DNA of 64,000 nt from Chamaecrista fasciculata (taxonomy: Eukaryota > Streptophyta > Magnoliopsida > Fabales > Fabaceae). Positions 33,263-45,100 of the stretch are shown here, one piece after another. Location: assembly GCA_003254925.1 (NCBI GenBank), contig QANZ01022370.1:53773-117772 (forward strand), in the 5' to 3' direction. The notes under the pieces were generated by a model. It searched no databases. It worked only from the letters and a program-made list of their open reading frames with translations, and had not been told where the DNA came from. A program made the translations under genes and the position numbers. How positions within the stretch are numbered: position 1 is the first letter of the stretch; every line of letters begins with the position of its first letter.

Positions 33263-36200
33263 TGAACTCTTGGAGCGTCCTTGGCATGCTCTTCAGGGGA
33301 GGAATTTCTAGGACATAAAGCTTCCTTCGTTGGGTGAGAACAATTCTCAAATTATGAAACCAGTCAAAGAAGTTCGTCCCATTTAACTTATCCTTCTCAA
33401 GGATAGATCGCAGTAATAATGTTGAACTTATATTGTTTGCCATTGATTCTACAATTAAGAAATGAAAGTTAATTAGCAAAAATTTATATCCACCATTTTA
33501 TAAAACCCAGCAAAATTATTATTAGTGGGTAAGACCCATATTTCACCAAAGTTTACCGTCGCTGAGGCGATCATGCACCCTTAGGTTATTTAGGTAGGTA
33601 ACTCTTTACCAATCACATCTCATGTGACTCTTAGATCTTTATGGGACTGTATCATCGTATGATACTTATTATGGCACGTTTATCCCATCTAATGCCTTGA
33701 GGTCCAAATCCGATTTGATAACCCCATTAAGTCACCCAATAAAACTCGTGAATGGCCAGGCTCAAAACAACGAGGCCGAAGCCCAACCTCATATCATCAA
33801 GACTCACTGAACACGTGTCGCGGAGGCGATCACCGCATCCAACAAACCAAGATTTCAACAAGGCATTGCGTTGAATCTTCCATTCACCCGTGTCTCCTCA
33901 TGGTCAAAGCAGATACGTGTCGCAGAGGCGATCACCGCTCCACGATGAACAAGATTTTAACAGGGTGTTTTATTGATGGCATTAAAACCTTAATATTTTT
34001 AAAAGGGTTTAATTTTAAGGTTCATTTTTGGTTCAATTTCAAATCCAATTTTAAAATTAAACGAGTGTGTCAAATGTTTATCCCCATGTATCGCATACAT
34101 ATAAACATATGCACAAATTTTGTATCTCATACAAAATCCTACGCTCGTATCGTATACGTAATTGTGCGTGAAAATAAAACTATAGCATGTTAAAATCGCA
34201 CCCCTAAAACATACATCTAGCGCAAATTGCATCTCATACAAAATACTAAATGCATAAACATAACCGTGTTTAGATATGGCTCATCTACCCTAAATTCCCT
34301 CAAGCCAATGAGAGAACTTTTCTAAAAAGAAAAATAAAATTACATTGGGAAAGCCTCAGTTACATTGAGGTGAAAAATAAAATAAAATTACATTCAGAAA
34401 TTTAGGGAGACGACACGCAGGCCGTATTTACCAAAAATACCTAGAGCCATATCCAACACCACATCCATACATGAACAATTCATATATTTAAAAACATACA
34501 CAGCTATCATACAAAAACACAAGAAAAACGATTTTAATTGTGGTTCAATTAGGGTTTGTGCAATTTAACATGCCTCCTTGAAATTAGGTACTGTACCAAT
34601 AATTAAAATTCAGGAACCAAATTCAAGAATTCGAATTATTGGCCCAAAATTAATAAATTCTAAATTTAAAATTTCGACCTCCCTGTAATTATTATAATCA
34701 AAACAATTTTAACTAAAATACACATAGGGTTCGACCAAGACCCAAAATTCAAGAAAATTCTTTAAATCAATCCAATTGATTTCCTATGTATCAAATACAT
34801 AAACTTGCACCAATCTTTTAGATTAGGTTCGAATAACATGTGGTGGATTTTCGAAAAAACTTTAAGCATACGATTGAAAACTGTAAACACCCAACATACA
34901 TCTCATGTATATCACATAAACTAGTATAAATATACAATTAGCCTGGCTCTGATACCACTGTTGGGAAATCATAGAGCGAGCGTAGCGGAAAAATTAAAAA
35001 AAAAACTTTAAATATGCTAACTCTTTGATTCCTTCCAGGATCCACTAACTATATTTATACCAGTAAAGGCTCGGTGACATGTTGAATTCGCGAATCTGAG
35101 AAGTCCACTGCGAGTGTCCTTCCTCTTCCGGTGATCCACACGAGCAGTTTGGCAGATGCCCAGGTGCTAGCCTCCTTCACTTCTTCCCAAGTGGATACAG
35201 GAACCAAATCTACAGTTCTTGAATGTTCAAGAACAATTCTTGAACCTCCAAGAAAGGTGGCGCAAATCACACACTCAAACCCCAAACCTTTAAGGGTTTT
35301 CTTGAACCTTTCTCTCTCTAGGAGATAGTGTTGGAGATTGTGCCATAGGGCCAATCGTTTTATGTAAATATGTTGTGAACATATTATTACTTTATGGAAG
35401 ATAAATTAATGTGTTATCATGTTATTAGCATGTTTACTATGATAACATCCATGATTAATTATGAGATAATTAATCTAAATTTGTCCCTGGTCGATTGTTT
35501 TTGTGGGAACAAAAATGAACTAAGACCAGCATGACCTCGGTGCATGAGATGCATGCACTAGATGCTGGGACGAGAGTCATGGTGCAATTACGTAAGGTGG
35601 TTACGAGTTGCTGGACTGACCCGGAGAGTCCTGCATGGGTTTAGTCATCAACTTGCCTCTCCTTGTACGCCTGTAGCGATGTCTTAGACCTGAGGTCATC
35701 ATTATTCCGGCGTTGCAGTTGTCAGACTTTGACTTAGTCTAACGCTGCCCGTAACAGGGTAGTCATAAGGGCTAAGTACGGGTCTGGTTGATTGCAGTGC
35801 TGTGGAATGTGGATTGGCCAAAATGGGATTTTGTCCCTCATTAGATGAGAGATATCTAACTGGCGCCCTCGATGAATCTTTCCAGGAAAAGGAGTGGCCA
35901 CTCAAGAATTGGGACTTACTCAGGGAATCGAGAAAGTTGTGGTTTGGATTATGGATGACATTCCTGTGCCTAGTCCATGACCAAGATATCGTAGGACAAT
36001 CGGATCTCTGACACGGAGGTACTGAGGTTAAGTCGTTTTAGTAAAAACGATAACTCACGTGTTTTGGGTAGTTGTGATGGCTTGCTAGAGTCCGCTCACG
36101 ACTTGTAGATCATGGGGATAACCTGCTGCCAACTTCACGTGGGGCCTGCTGGGTCACACATGAGCAGGAACATAACACCATTTGAAAGGGACACGAATTA

Positions 36201-39200
36201 GGATTAATTCGTGGGTCACCCAGGTGACAGGATTTAAGACATAGAGGAAATGTCTGGGACATTATGTCTTGTTTTAATTGATCTACAGATGTGAAATATT
36301 TAGATTTGTGAGACAAATTTAAATATAATAATTGTTTATTAATTAATAGAGATTAATTATGTACATTTAAAATATTAGGAAAATAATTCAGATAATGTTC
36401 CTAAGAGTTAGGAAATTATTGAATTATAAAATTCCTAAATAAAAGATGAGGGTGGCGCCTCTAAGGTATTATTTGGATAAATAAATAGTTTTATTAATTC
36501 AAATAATAAGTTTGAATTCAAAAGATTTGATGGAGATTTCAAAAGATTTGAATTCAAAAGATTTGGTGAAGATCTCATCTCAGAATCTTTGGTGAATCAA
36601 AAATAAGGAAAGTTTTTTATTTATAAAATTCCAAGAAAAAGGAGAGAGTGAGATGGCGCATGAAGGTGGGTCCCAATGAGAGATTTGATCTCTCATTTGA
36701 TTCTCCAAGATTGCAATTTGAATTTAAATTATAATATTAAGGTAATATTATAATTATAAATTCAAGTCTTAAAATAATTATATTATCAGAATATCTTTAT
36801 TTTAGGAATAATTAAATCACCAAATTTTGATCTATAAATAAGGGATAAGTCGACTTGCCCCACAATGCATAGCATACCAACCCTAATTTGATTTTCCTCC
36901 TAAGAGTTAGAGAGAGAAAATATTTCCTTTGCACCCAAGAGAGAAAGTCGACTTTCTCTAAGAGTTAGGGAAATTCGACTAAGCTCTAGAATTAGGGTTT
37001 GTGAGAGAAGAATAGGCAAGAAGGAGTTCTTGTGGGGGGATTCTTCTAAGCGCCACCTCAATTGCTGTTTCAAGAAGGAGTTCTTGAAGTCAGAGGTCTG
37101 TAGATTGGTCCCTGATTCTTTTGGAGAAAAGAATTGAAGGCTAGCACCTCGGTGTTCAAAGAAACTGTTCGTGTGGATTACTGGCAGAGGGAGAACGCTG
37201 GGAGTGGACTCCTTGGAACTCGCCTTGTTCAACCATCGGACTGAAACTCGTGAGGTATAACACTAACCAAAAGTTTTAAATTCTACTAGCGGATCCGTTC
37301 GGGAATCATAGGACCTAGGCGTTTTTAATTGTTTTGTTTTTGCTTCTGCTGCTTTAGGCGCCTAGGATTCCCAACAGATAGTCGCCTCTTTCTCTCTCTC
37401 TCTTGGGAGAAATCGACTCTCTCTCTAGAATAGGTTAAAGTCAAAATTTTTACTCTCTACTAAAAGTGCAAGTCGACTTTGGAGGGAGTGAAAGTATTTA
37501 TAGAGTTTCATTAGGGTTAGGGAATCTTATTCCCTAACTCATGAAATCAGGGAATATCTAAATAAAGTAATAGGGTTCCTAAACCATGAATTATGATATT
37601 ACACTAATATTATAATTCAAAACCAAAAGGCAATTTAAATTTAAATTTCAAGATCAAATCTTGAAACTAAATCTTGAATGCCCAATCCCCATTGGTCAAG
37701 ACGATTTTGAATTCCTAATTAAAATATTACATTAATATCTTAATTTGAAATTCAAGATGCAATCTTGAAATCCAAAATGAAAGATCAAATCTTGCCCATT
37801 AGATCAAGCCATGCGCCATCCTCCTCTTTATTTATCTAGGAATTAATAATTAAAATAACAACCCTAACTCTTAGGAAGTTATAACTAACTTATTAATTTC
37901 CTTAACAAATTGAATTAAAATATTACCCTAATATCTTTAATTCAAATTTGAATCTTGAATTCAAATTCCCTACTATTGAATTAAAATATTACCCTAATAT
38001 CTTTAATTCAAACTTGAATCTTGAAATCAAAATCAAATCTTGAATTCAAATTCAAATCTTGATTTAAATTAACAAAAAAATTTTATTAATAAAAACAAGA
38101 AGAGGCGCCACCCTCTACTTCTTGATGTCCAATATTAAAGTATTTAATAAATCACTAATCCCCTAACTTTTAGGAGGCTTATCCAATTTATTATTCCCTA
38201 ATATTTTAAACAAGAATTCAATTGTAAATAGATTAACCAAATTAACTATTTAACAATTAATGTATTTAAACTTGTCTCACAAATTTAAATATCATGAACG
38301 TAGATATTATTTTAGACAAGACTTCATGTCCTAAGACATTCAACTATGTCTTAAATTGTGTCACTAAACTGACTCACGAATTAACCCTAATTCGTGTCCC
38401 ATTACAGCATCTTGATCCTGCTCGAGTGTGACCCAGCAGGCCTCATGTCAAGTTGGCAGCAAGTCATCTTTATGACTCACAAGTCGAGAGCGAACTCTAG
38501 CAAGCTATCACGACTACCCAAAACACGTGAGTATATCGCTTTAACGCCAAACGAATTAACCTTAGTACCACCTTGTCTTGATCCTGATTGTCACACGATA
38601 TTTTGGTCATGGATAAGGCACGGGAATGTCATCCTTAATCCAAACCATAACTTTCTCGATTCCTTGAGTTAGTCCCATTTCCCTGTGTGGCCACACATTC
38701 CTTGGACAAACTCATCGAGGGGCCCAGTCAAATATCTCTCAACTTAATGAGGGACAAAATTCCATCTTGGTCAACCACATTCCTCAGCACGGTAAACAAA
38801 CAAACTCGTACCTAGCCTGTATGGCTACCCTGTTACGGGCAAAGTTGGACTAGGCCAAGTTCGACATCTACAGCGCCGGAATAGTCAAGACCTTAGGTCT
38901 AAGGGCATCGTGAAGGTGTACAGGAGAGGCTAGCTTATGACTAAAACCCATGCAGGACTCTCCGGGTCGGTCCAGCAACTTTGTAACCCTTGCATCATTG
39001 CACCATGACTCTCGTAAAGCATCGTATGCATGTATCCCCATACACCGAAGTCATGCTGGTCTTAGTTGATTCACATTCCCACATGAATAATCGACCAGGG
39101 ACAGTTTTAGAATAATTATTACATAATTAATCAAGGATTGTTATCATAGTAAACATGCTAATAATATGATAACGACTCAATTTATCATCTATAAATTAGT

Positions 39201-39259
39201 CAATCAATATGTTCATACATATACATAAAATGATTGGCCCTAGGGCACAATCTCCATCA
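33263..39259 (-). mobile_element. Ty1/Copia copy C: Gag start, leader and 5' LTR, broken
   Basis: On the minus strand a 5' LTR (34959-35328 plus 37382-39259, about 2.25 kb without its insertion) leads to a primer-binding site (34945-34957), a leader of about 1.5 kb with the family's stem-loops, and a Gag start at 33443 (MANNISSTLLLRSILEKDKL region). After about 180 bp of Gag it meets copy B tail to tail at about 33263. The remainder of the element is missing. It is a broken fossil. Confidence 0.85.
35329..37376 (+). mobile_element. Solo LTR (2048 bp) nested in the LTR of copy C
   Basis: TG...CA ends (TGTTGGAGATTG to CCCAACA) with a perfect 5-bp duplication GATAG (35324-35328 and 37377-37381). 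It lies in opposite orientation to the host LTR. The clean duplication shows insertion of a full element followed by LTR-LTR recombination. Confidence 0.93.
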
Positions 39260-39634
39260 ACACAATATTGCGCTGAAGCTTACTTGGTGACGTCATATTC
39301 TTCTAAGAGTCCTGCGCCGCAAGAATTCCTATTTTGGGCCGGCGGCCCACATGGCGGCACAATAATATCTTGTGCGATTTAATATCTTCTTGTTGATTCT
39401 AGATGATTCCCTTTGGTTAGACCCTGTTTGAATATCTGAAACACTGACAAACCCATTAAATAGCACTCATTTATAAAATACAATAAATAAACGTTAAATA
39501 ACCAATTTTATCCACTTTATTATGTCATACCTTGGTGCAGCCATTTAACACATTAATTGGTCTAATTGCACCATATTAGCATTATAAACACGTAAAAAGA
39601 AGACCAAATAACATGTCAATATTTGGGCTGATCA
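39260..39634 (-). mobile_element. Gypsy LTR outer fragment, same family as 53522-54668
   Basis: It shares GACGTCATATTC, TTGGGCCGGCGGCCCAC and the end TTTGGGCTGATCA with the gypsy LTR that ends at 54668. No purine tract follows at 39635, so this is the outer edge of a minus-strand 5' LTR. Its inner part is cut off by the LTR of copy C. Confidence 0.7.
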
Positions 39635-39777
39635 GTGATCTTGAAACTCCCATCAATTGTGTGAGAGATTGTGGTCGTGTTAGAAACTTGTGGGTGAGAT
39701 TGATTAAACCCCAGTTTTGGGAGAGGTTCTTCACATCTCCTCTACATGATTGGATTTTACTTAATCTTTCTTCGAAT
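39635..39777 (+). mobile_element. Short LINE-derived fragment (RNase H-type), tentative
   Basis: The translation LWVRLIKPQFWERFFTSPLH followed by DWILLNLSSNFG resembles the segment near the end of plant LINEs that precedes RNase H. It is only about 140 bp long and is caught between a gypsy LTR fragment and Copia copy E. Confidence 0.45.
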
Positions 39778-41369
39778 TTTGGCATGTGGTTCTCACATTT
39801 GTACAAATGTGCAGGGTCTTAGAGACACAAGGAAGCTGGACAGAAGCGAGGTGGACCTACGAGTGGGTAATGGAGCAAGGGTTGTTGCAGAAGCCGTAGG
39901 AACATACGAGCTTGTTTTGCCCACTGGGCTTATTTTTGTTTTGAACAATTGTTATTACGTACCTTCGTTAAGTTCGAATATTATTTCACTTTCTTATTTG
40001 GATAAGGAAGGATTTATTTGTGTTAATGGAAATGGTAGATGTTCAATTTATAAAGATGATGTTTTATTTGCTTATGGAGATTTGCATGATAATCATTATA
40101 TCTTAAAATTGGAACAACAACGTAATAATGAAATTTATAACATTGATACAAAAAGAATTAAGATTAACGAATCTAATCCTACATACCTTTGGCATTGTCG
40201 TTTAGGCCATATAAACGAGAAACGCCTAGAGAAGCTCCATAAAGATGGACTTCTAAGCTAATTTGATTTTGAATCATATGATGCTTGCGAATCTTGTTTA
40301 CTTGGAAAGATGACAAAGGCAACCTTCACTGGACACAGTGAAAGGGCGTCCGACTTATTGGGGATCATACATAGTGATGTATGTGGACCCATGAGTACTC
40401 AAGCTAGAGGTGGTTACTCTTACTTCATCACGTTCACTGACGACTTCAGTAGGTTTGGCTATGTCTACCTAATGAAGCACAAGTCAGAGTCTTTTGAAAT
40501 GTTTAAAAGATTTCAAAATGAAGTAGAGAACCAACTTGACAAGAGAATCAAAGTCCTTCAATCCGATCGCGGAGGCGAGTATTTGAGTCAAGAATTTATT
40601 GATCATCTTAGAAGTTGTGGGATAGTCTCACAACTTACTCCCCCTGGAACCCCACAGTGGAATGGTGTTTCTGAGAGGAGGAATCGGACTTTATTAGATA
40701 TGGTCCGATCTATGATGAGTTTGTTGGGGAATTCGGGGCGCCTAAACGCAGCAGAAGCAAAAACATAATTAATAAAACTTAAACATAAAACGCGCAAGGG
40801 CCTAGAATTCCCAAACGGATCCGCTAGCTAAATTTAAAACTTTTAGATAGTGGTATACCTCACGAGTTTCAATCGGTTTAGTTGAACGGGGCGTATCCTA
40901 GAAGTCCACGTGATGCGTCCTTCCTCCGCCGGTAATCCACACGAACAGTTTCGGAGATGCCTAGGTGCTAGCCTCCTTCACTTCTCCAAGTGAATCTAGA
41001 ACCTTTATCTACGGTGTTCTTTAATCCAAGAACTCTTCTTGAATTTTCCAAGAACTATATGGCGCCTTGATCAAGAATCCAATTCTTGATCCCACACAAC
41101 CTTGCCACACAAAGCTAAACTCTTTAGAGTTGTGCGCCACTTTCTCTCTCTAGAAACCAGGGTTGCGATTTTTTCTCTCTCCTCACCTAGAGCAAAAATC
41201 GAATTTTTCTCTTGAGAAGAACTAGGCTAAAGTCGATTTCTAAGAATGCATGAGGTTCTCACCCTTTTGTGATCTCTCTCTTGAAAGTCGACTTAGGCTT
41301 CCTTTTATAGGGTTTGGGGACTTTGATAATTATGATTTAGGAATCCCTAAAATATATAATTATCAAATC

Positions 41370-41646
41370 GAGTAAACTACTAAATTGGTCCCTGGATTAT
41401 TGACTCGCTGAGAGATTGGTCCCCGAATTTAGGAAATTGACAAATAGGTCCCCGAATTTTTCTAACGAGTCAAATAGGTCCCCGAATTTTTCTAACATTT
41501 GTCAAATAGGTCCTTCTGTGCATGTTATTCGGGGACCTATTTGACTAACGTTAGAAAAATTCGGGGACCTATTTGTCAATTTCCTAAATTTGGGGACCAA
41601 TCTGTCAGCGAGCCAATAATCCAAGGACCAATTTGGTAGTTTACTC
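41370..41646. mobile_element. MITE (277 bp), Mutator-like, inside a solo LTR
   Basis: The ends GAGTAAACTACTAAATTGGT and its complement pair, and the body has inverted runs of CAAATAGGTCCCCGAATTTT. The direct repeats TTATCAAATC flank it (41360-41369 and 41647-41656), a 9-10-bp duplication as for Mutator-like MITEs. Same family as 51727-52032. Confidence 0.85.
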
Positions 41647-41987
41647 TTATCAAATCATAAGATTATGATATCTCAATATCACATATTTTATGACTTGAAT
41701 TCCAATTTAAAATATTACCATAATATTTAAATTGGATTCAAAATGCAATCTTGGAGAATCAATTTGGAAGATCAAATCTTCCAAGATCTTCCCAAGCCAT
41801 GCGCCTCTCCCCTCTTAATTTTGTTGGAATTTAATAAATTAAAATAACTAACCTAACTCTTAGGAAGTTATAACTAATTTGTTATTTTCCAACAATATTG
41901 ATTTAAAGAATTACCTTAATATCTTTAAGTCAATCTTTTTGAATCTTGAATTCTAGTTTATTGAATTAAAATATTACACTAATATTT

Positions 41988-42139
41988 NNNNNNNNNNNNN
42001 NNNNNNNNNNNNNNNNNNNNNNNNNNNNNNNNNNNNNNNNNNNNNNNNNNNNNNNNNNNNNNNNNNNNNNNNNNNNNNNNNNNNNNNNNNNNNNNNNNNN
42101 NNNNNNNNNNNNNNNNNNNNNNNNNNNNNNNNNNNNNNN
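41988..42139. other. Assembly gap of 152 N
   Basis: A run of undetermined bases within the solo LTR. The true length is unknown, so the LTR length given is approximate. Confidence 1.
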
Positions 42140-45100
42140 CACGTGAAGTTGGCAGTAAGTCATCTCCATGACTCACAAGTCGAGAGCGGACTCTAGCAAG
42201 CCATCACGACTACCCAAAACACGTGAGTTATCGTCTAACCCCAAAACGACTTAACCTTAGTACCACCTTGTCTAGATCCCTTTTTGTCCTACGATATTTT
42301 GGTCATGGATTAGGCATGGGAAAGTCATCCAAAATCCAAACCTCAACTTTCTCGATTCCCTCAGTAAGTCCCAATTACCAGTGTGGCCACACATTCCTTG
42401 GACAGACTCATCGAGGGGCCCAGTTAAATATCTCCCATCTTTATGAGGGACAAAATTCCATCTAGGTCAACCACATTCCTCAGCACGGCAATCAACCAAA
42501 CCCGTACTCAGCCCTTATGGCTACCCTGTTACGAGTAACGTTAGACTAAGCCAAAGTTTGACAATTGCAACGACGGAATAGTCAAGACCTCAGGTCTAAG
42601 GGCATCATGACAGGCGTACAGGAGAGACCAGCTAATGACTGAAACCCATGCACAACTCTCCGAGTCGGTCCAGCAATTTCTAACTCCTTACATAATTGCA
42701 CCATGACTCTCGTCCCAGCATCTAGTGCATGCATCTCTATGCACCGAGGTCAGGCTGGTCTTAGTTCAGTTCGAGTTCCCACTTGAATGAGCGACCAGGG
42801 ACAGTTTAGATTAATTATCTAATAATTAATCATGGACTGTTATCATAGTAAACATCCTAATAATATGATAACCATTAATTTATCTCTATAAATTAATTGA
42901 CATGTTCCAAACATATCTATAAGATGATTGGCCCTAGGGCACAATCTCCATCAGAGTCAAGCTGATCTTCCGCCTTCCTTTTGGGGGCATGCTCTAAAAA
43001 CTGTTGCGTTTACACAACCGTGTTCCGTCTAAAGCAGTTGAGAAGACACCATATGAGATATGGAATGGGAAGAGGCCCATTATGTCTTATCTCAAGGTTT
43101 GCGGATGTGAAGTTTATGTTAAGCAACAGCCTAACGATAAACTGTCTCCCAAATCCCTTAAGTGTTTATTTGTAGGATACCCCAAGGAAACAAGGGGATA
43201 CTATGTTTACTGCCCAGCTGACAACAAAGTGTTTGTAGTCAGAAGTGGATTCTTCTTGAAGAAGGATCTAGTTTCCAAAAGAAACAGTGGGAGTAAGGTG
43301 GATCTTGAAGAAATTCAAAATCCACAAAGCACTTCAGAGGCACAGACGGAAACTGAAGAAGTTCCACAAGACGTTGTGGAAGCTCCTCCAGAAACACAAG
43401 GACCACGAAGGTCTGATAGGACACATTTTCAGCCAGAGAGATATTACGGATTTCTCGTGACTGAAAACAGAGATGTGTTGCTCATGGAGCGTGGTGAACC
43501 CACCACCTATCAAGAGGCCATCGTAGATCCCAACTCTGAGAAATGGGTTGAAGCCATGAAGGCTGAGATGCAATCTATGTTCGACAACAAGGTATGGACC
43601 TTGGTCGCTCCACCCGAAGGGGTAAAACCCGTAGGGTGCAAGTGGGTTTTCAAAGAGAAAACAGACATGGATGGCAATGTCAACGTCTTCAAGGCGAGAC
43701 TAGTTGCGAAGGGATTCACGCAACGTCATGGTATAGACTATGACGAAACGTTTTCGCCTGTTGCAATGGCCAAGTCCATTAGGATCCTCCTTGCCATAGC
43801 CGCATATTATGACTATGAGATATGGCATATGGATGTCAAAACAGTGTTCCTTAACGGAAGGCTCCTCGAGGATGTGTACATGACACAGCCTAAGGGGTTT
43901 GTATGTCCAGAGGAACCAGAGAAGGTATGCAAGCTTCAGAGATCCATTTATGGATTGAAGCAAGCATCCCGGAGTTGGAATCATCGTTTTGATGAGGTAG
44001 TTAAAGAGTTTGGCTTCTCACAAAACGAAGATGAGCCTTGTGTTTACAAGAAGGTTAGTGGGAGCACAATTGTGTTCTTGGTGCTATATGTCGATGACAT
44101 ATTGCTCATTGGAAATGATATACCCACCTTAGAAATAGTGAAATCTTGGTTGGGAAAATCATTCTCAATGAAGGACTTAGGAGAAGCTGCCTATATTCTA
44201 GGCATCAAGATCTATAGAGATAGATCTCGAAGGCTTCTTGGATTGAGTCAGAGTACATACTTGGATAAGATATTGAAACGGTTCAGTATGCAAGATTCCA
44301 AGAAGGGATTCATACCAATGAATCATGGATTAGTCCTGAGCAACAAACAGTGTCCTAAGACACTTGTTGAGTGAGGGCGCATGAGTGGCATCCCTTATGC
44401 TTCGGCAATTGGATCCATCATGTATGCCATGCTGTGTACTCGACCTGATGTGTCGTTTGCCCTGAGCATGACGAGCCGGTTCCAACAAGACCCTGGAGAG
44501 GATCATTGGACCGTTGTCAAAAACATCCTTAAGTACTTAAGAAGAACTAAGGATGAATTCTTGGTATACGGTGGAACTGATGAGGAGCTAAGTGTAATTG
44601 GTTACACTGACGCTAGTTTCCAAACCGATCAAGATGACTTCAAATCGCAGTCAGGATATGTGTTTCTCTTGAACGGTGGCAGCGTGAGTTGGAAGAGTTC
44701 CAAGCAGAGCACGATTGCTGATTCTACAACGGAGTCTGAGTATATTGCAGCATCAGATGCAGCGAAGGAGGCTGTGTGGATTAGGAAGTTTATTACTGAG
44801 CTTGCAGTGGTTCCGTCCATTGCTGATCCTGTTACCTTATATTGTGACAATAGTGGGGCTATTGCACAAGTCAAGGAGCCCTGGTCCCACTAAAGGACCA
44901 AACACATACTCAGACATTATCACCTTGTCAGAGAAATAGCTCACAGAGGAGATATCAAGATATGCAAAGTAGCAGGCGAGGATAATGTTGCCGATCCTCT
45001 TACAAAGCCTCTTGCGCGGGTCATACATGAGCGTCATGTAACGTCGATGGGGATTAGACGCATTGATGAATGTACCTAGTGTAGGAACGATTTGATTAAT

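Larger units (their letters stand above)
40722..42953 (-). mobile_element. Solo Copia LTR nested in the integrase of copy E
   Basis: The ends read TGATGGAGATTG to CCCCAACA in element sense. The flanking pentamers GAGTT (40717-40721) and GAGTC (42954-42958) form a duplication with one difference. It holds a MITE at 41370-41646 and the assembly gap. Confidence 0.88.
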
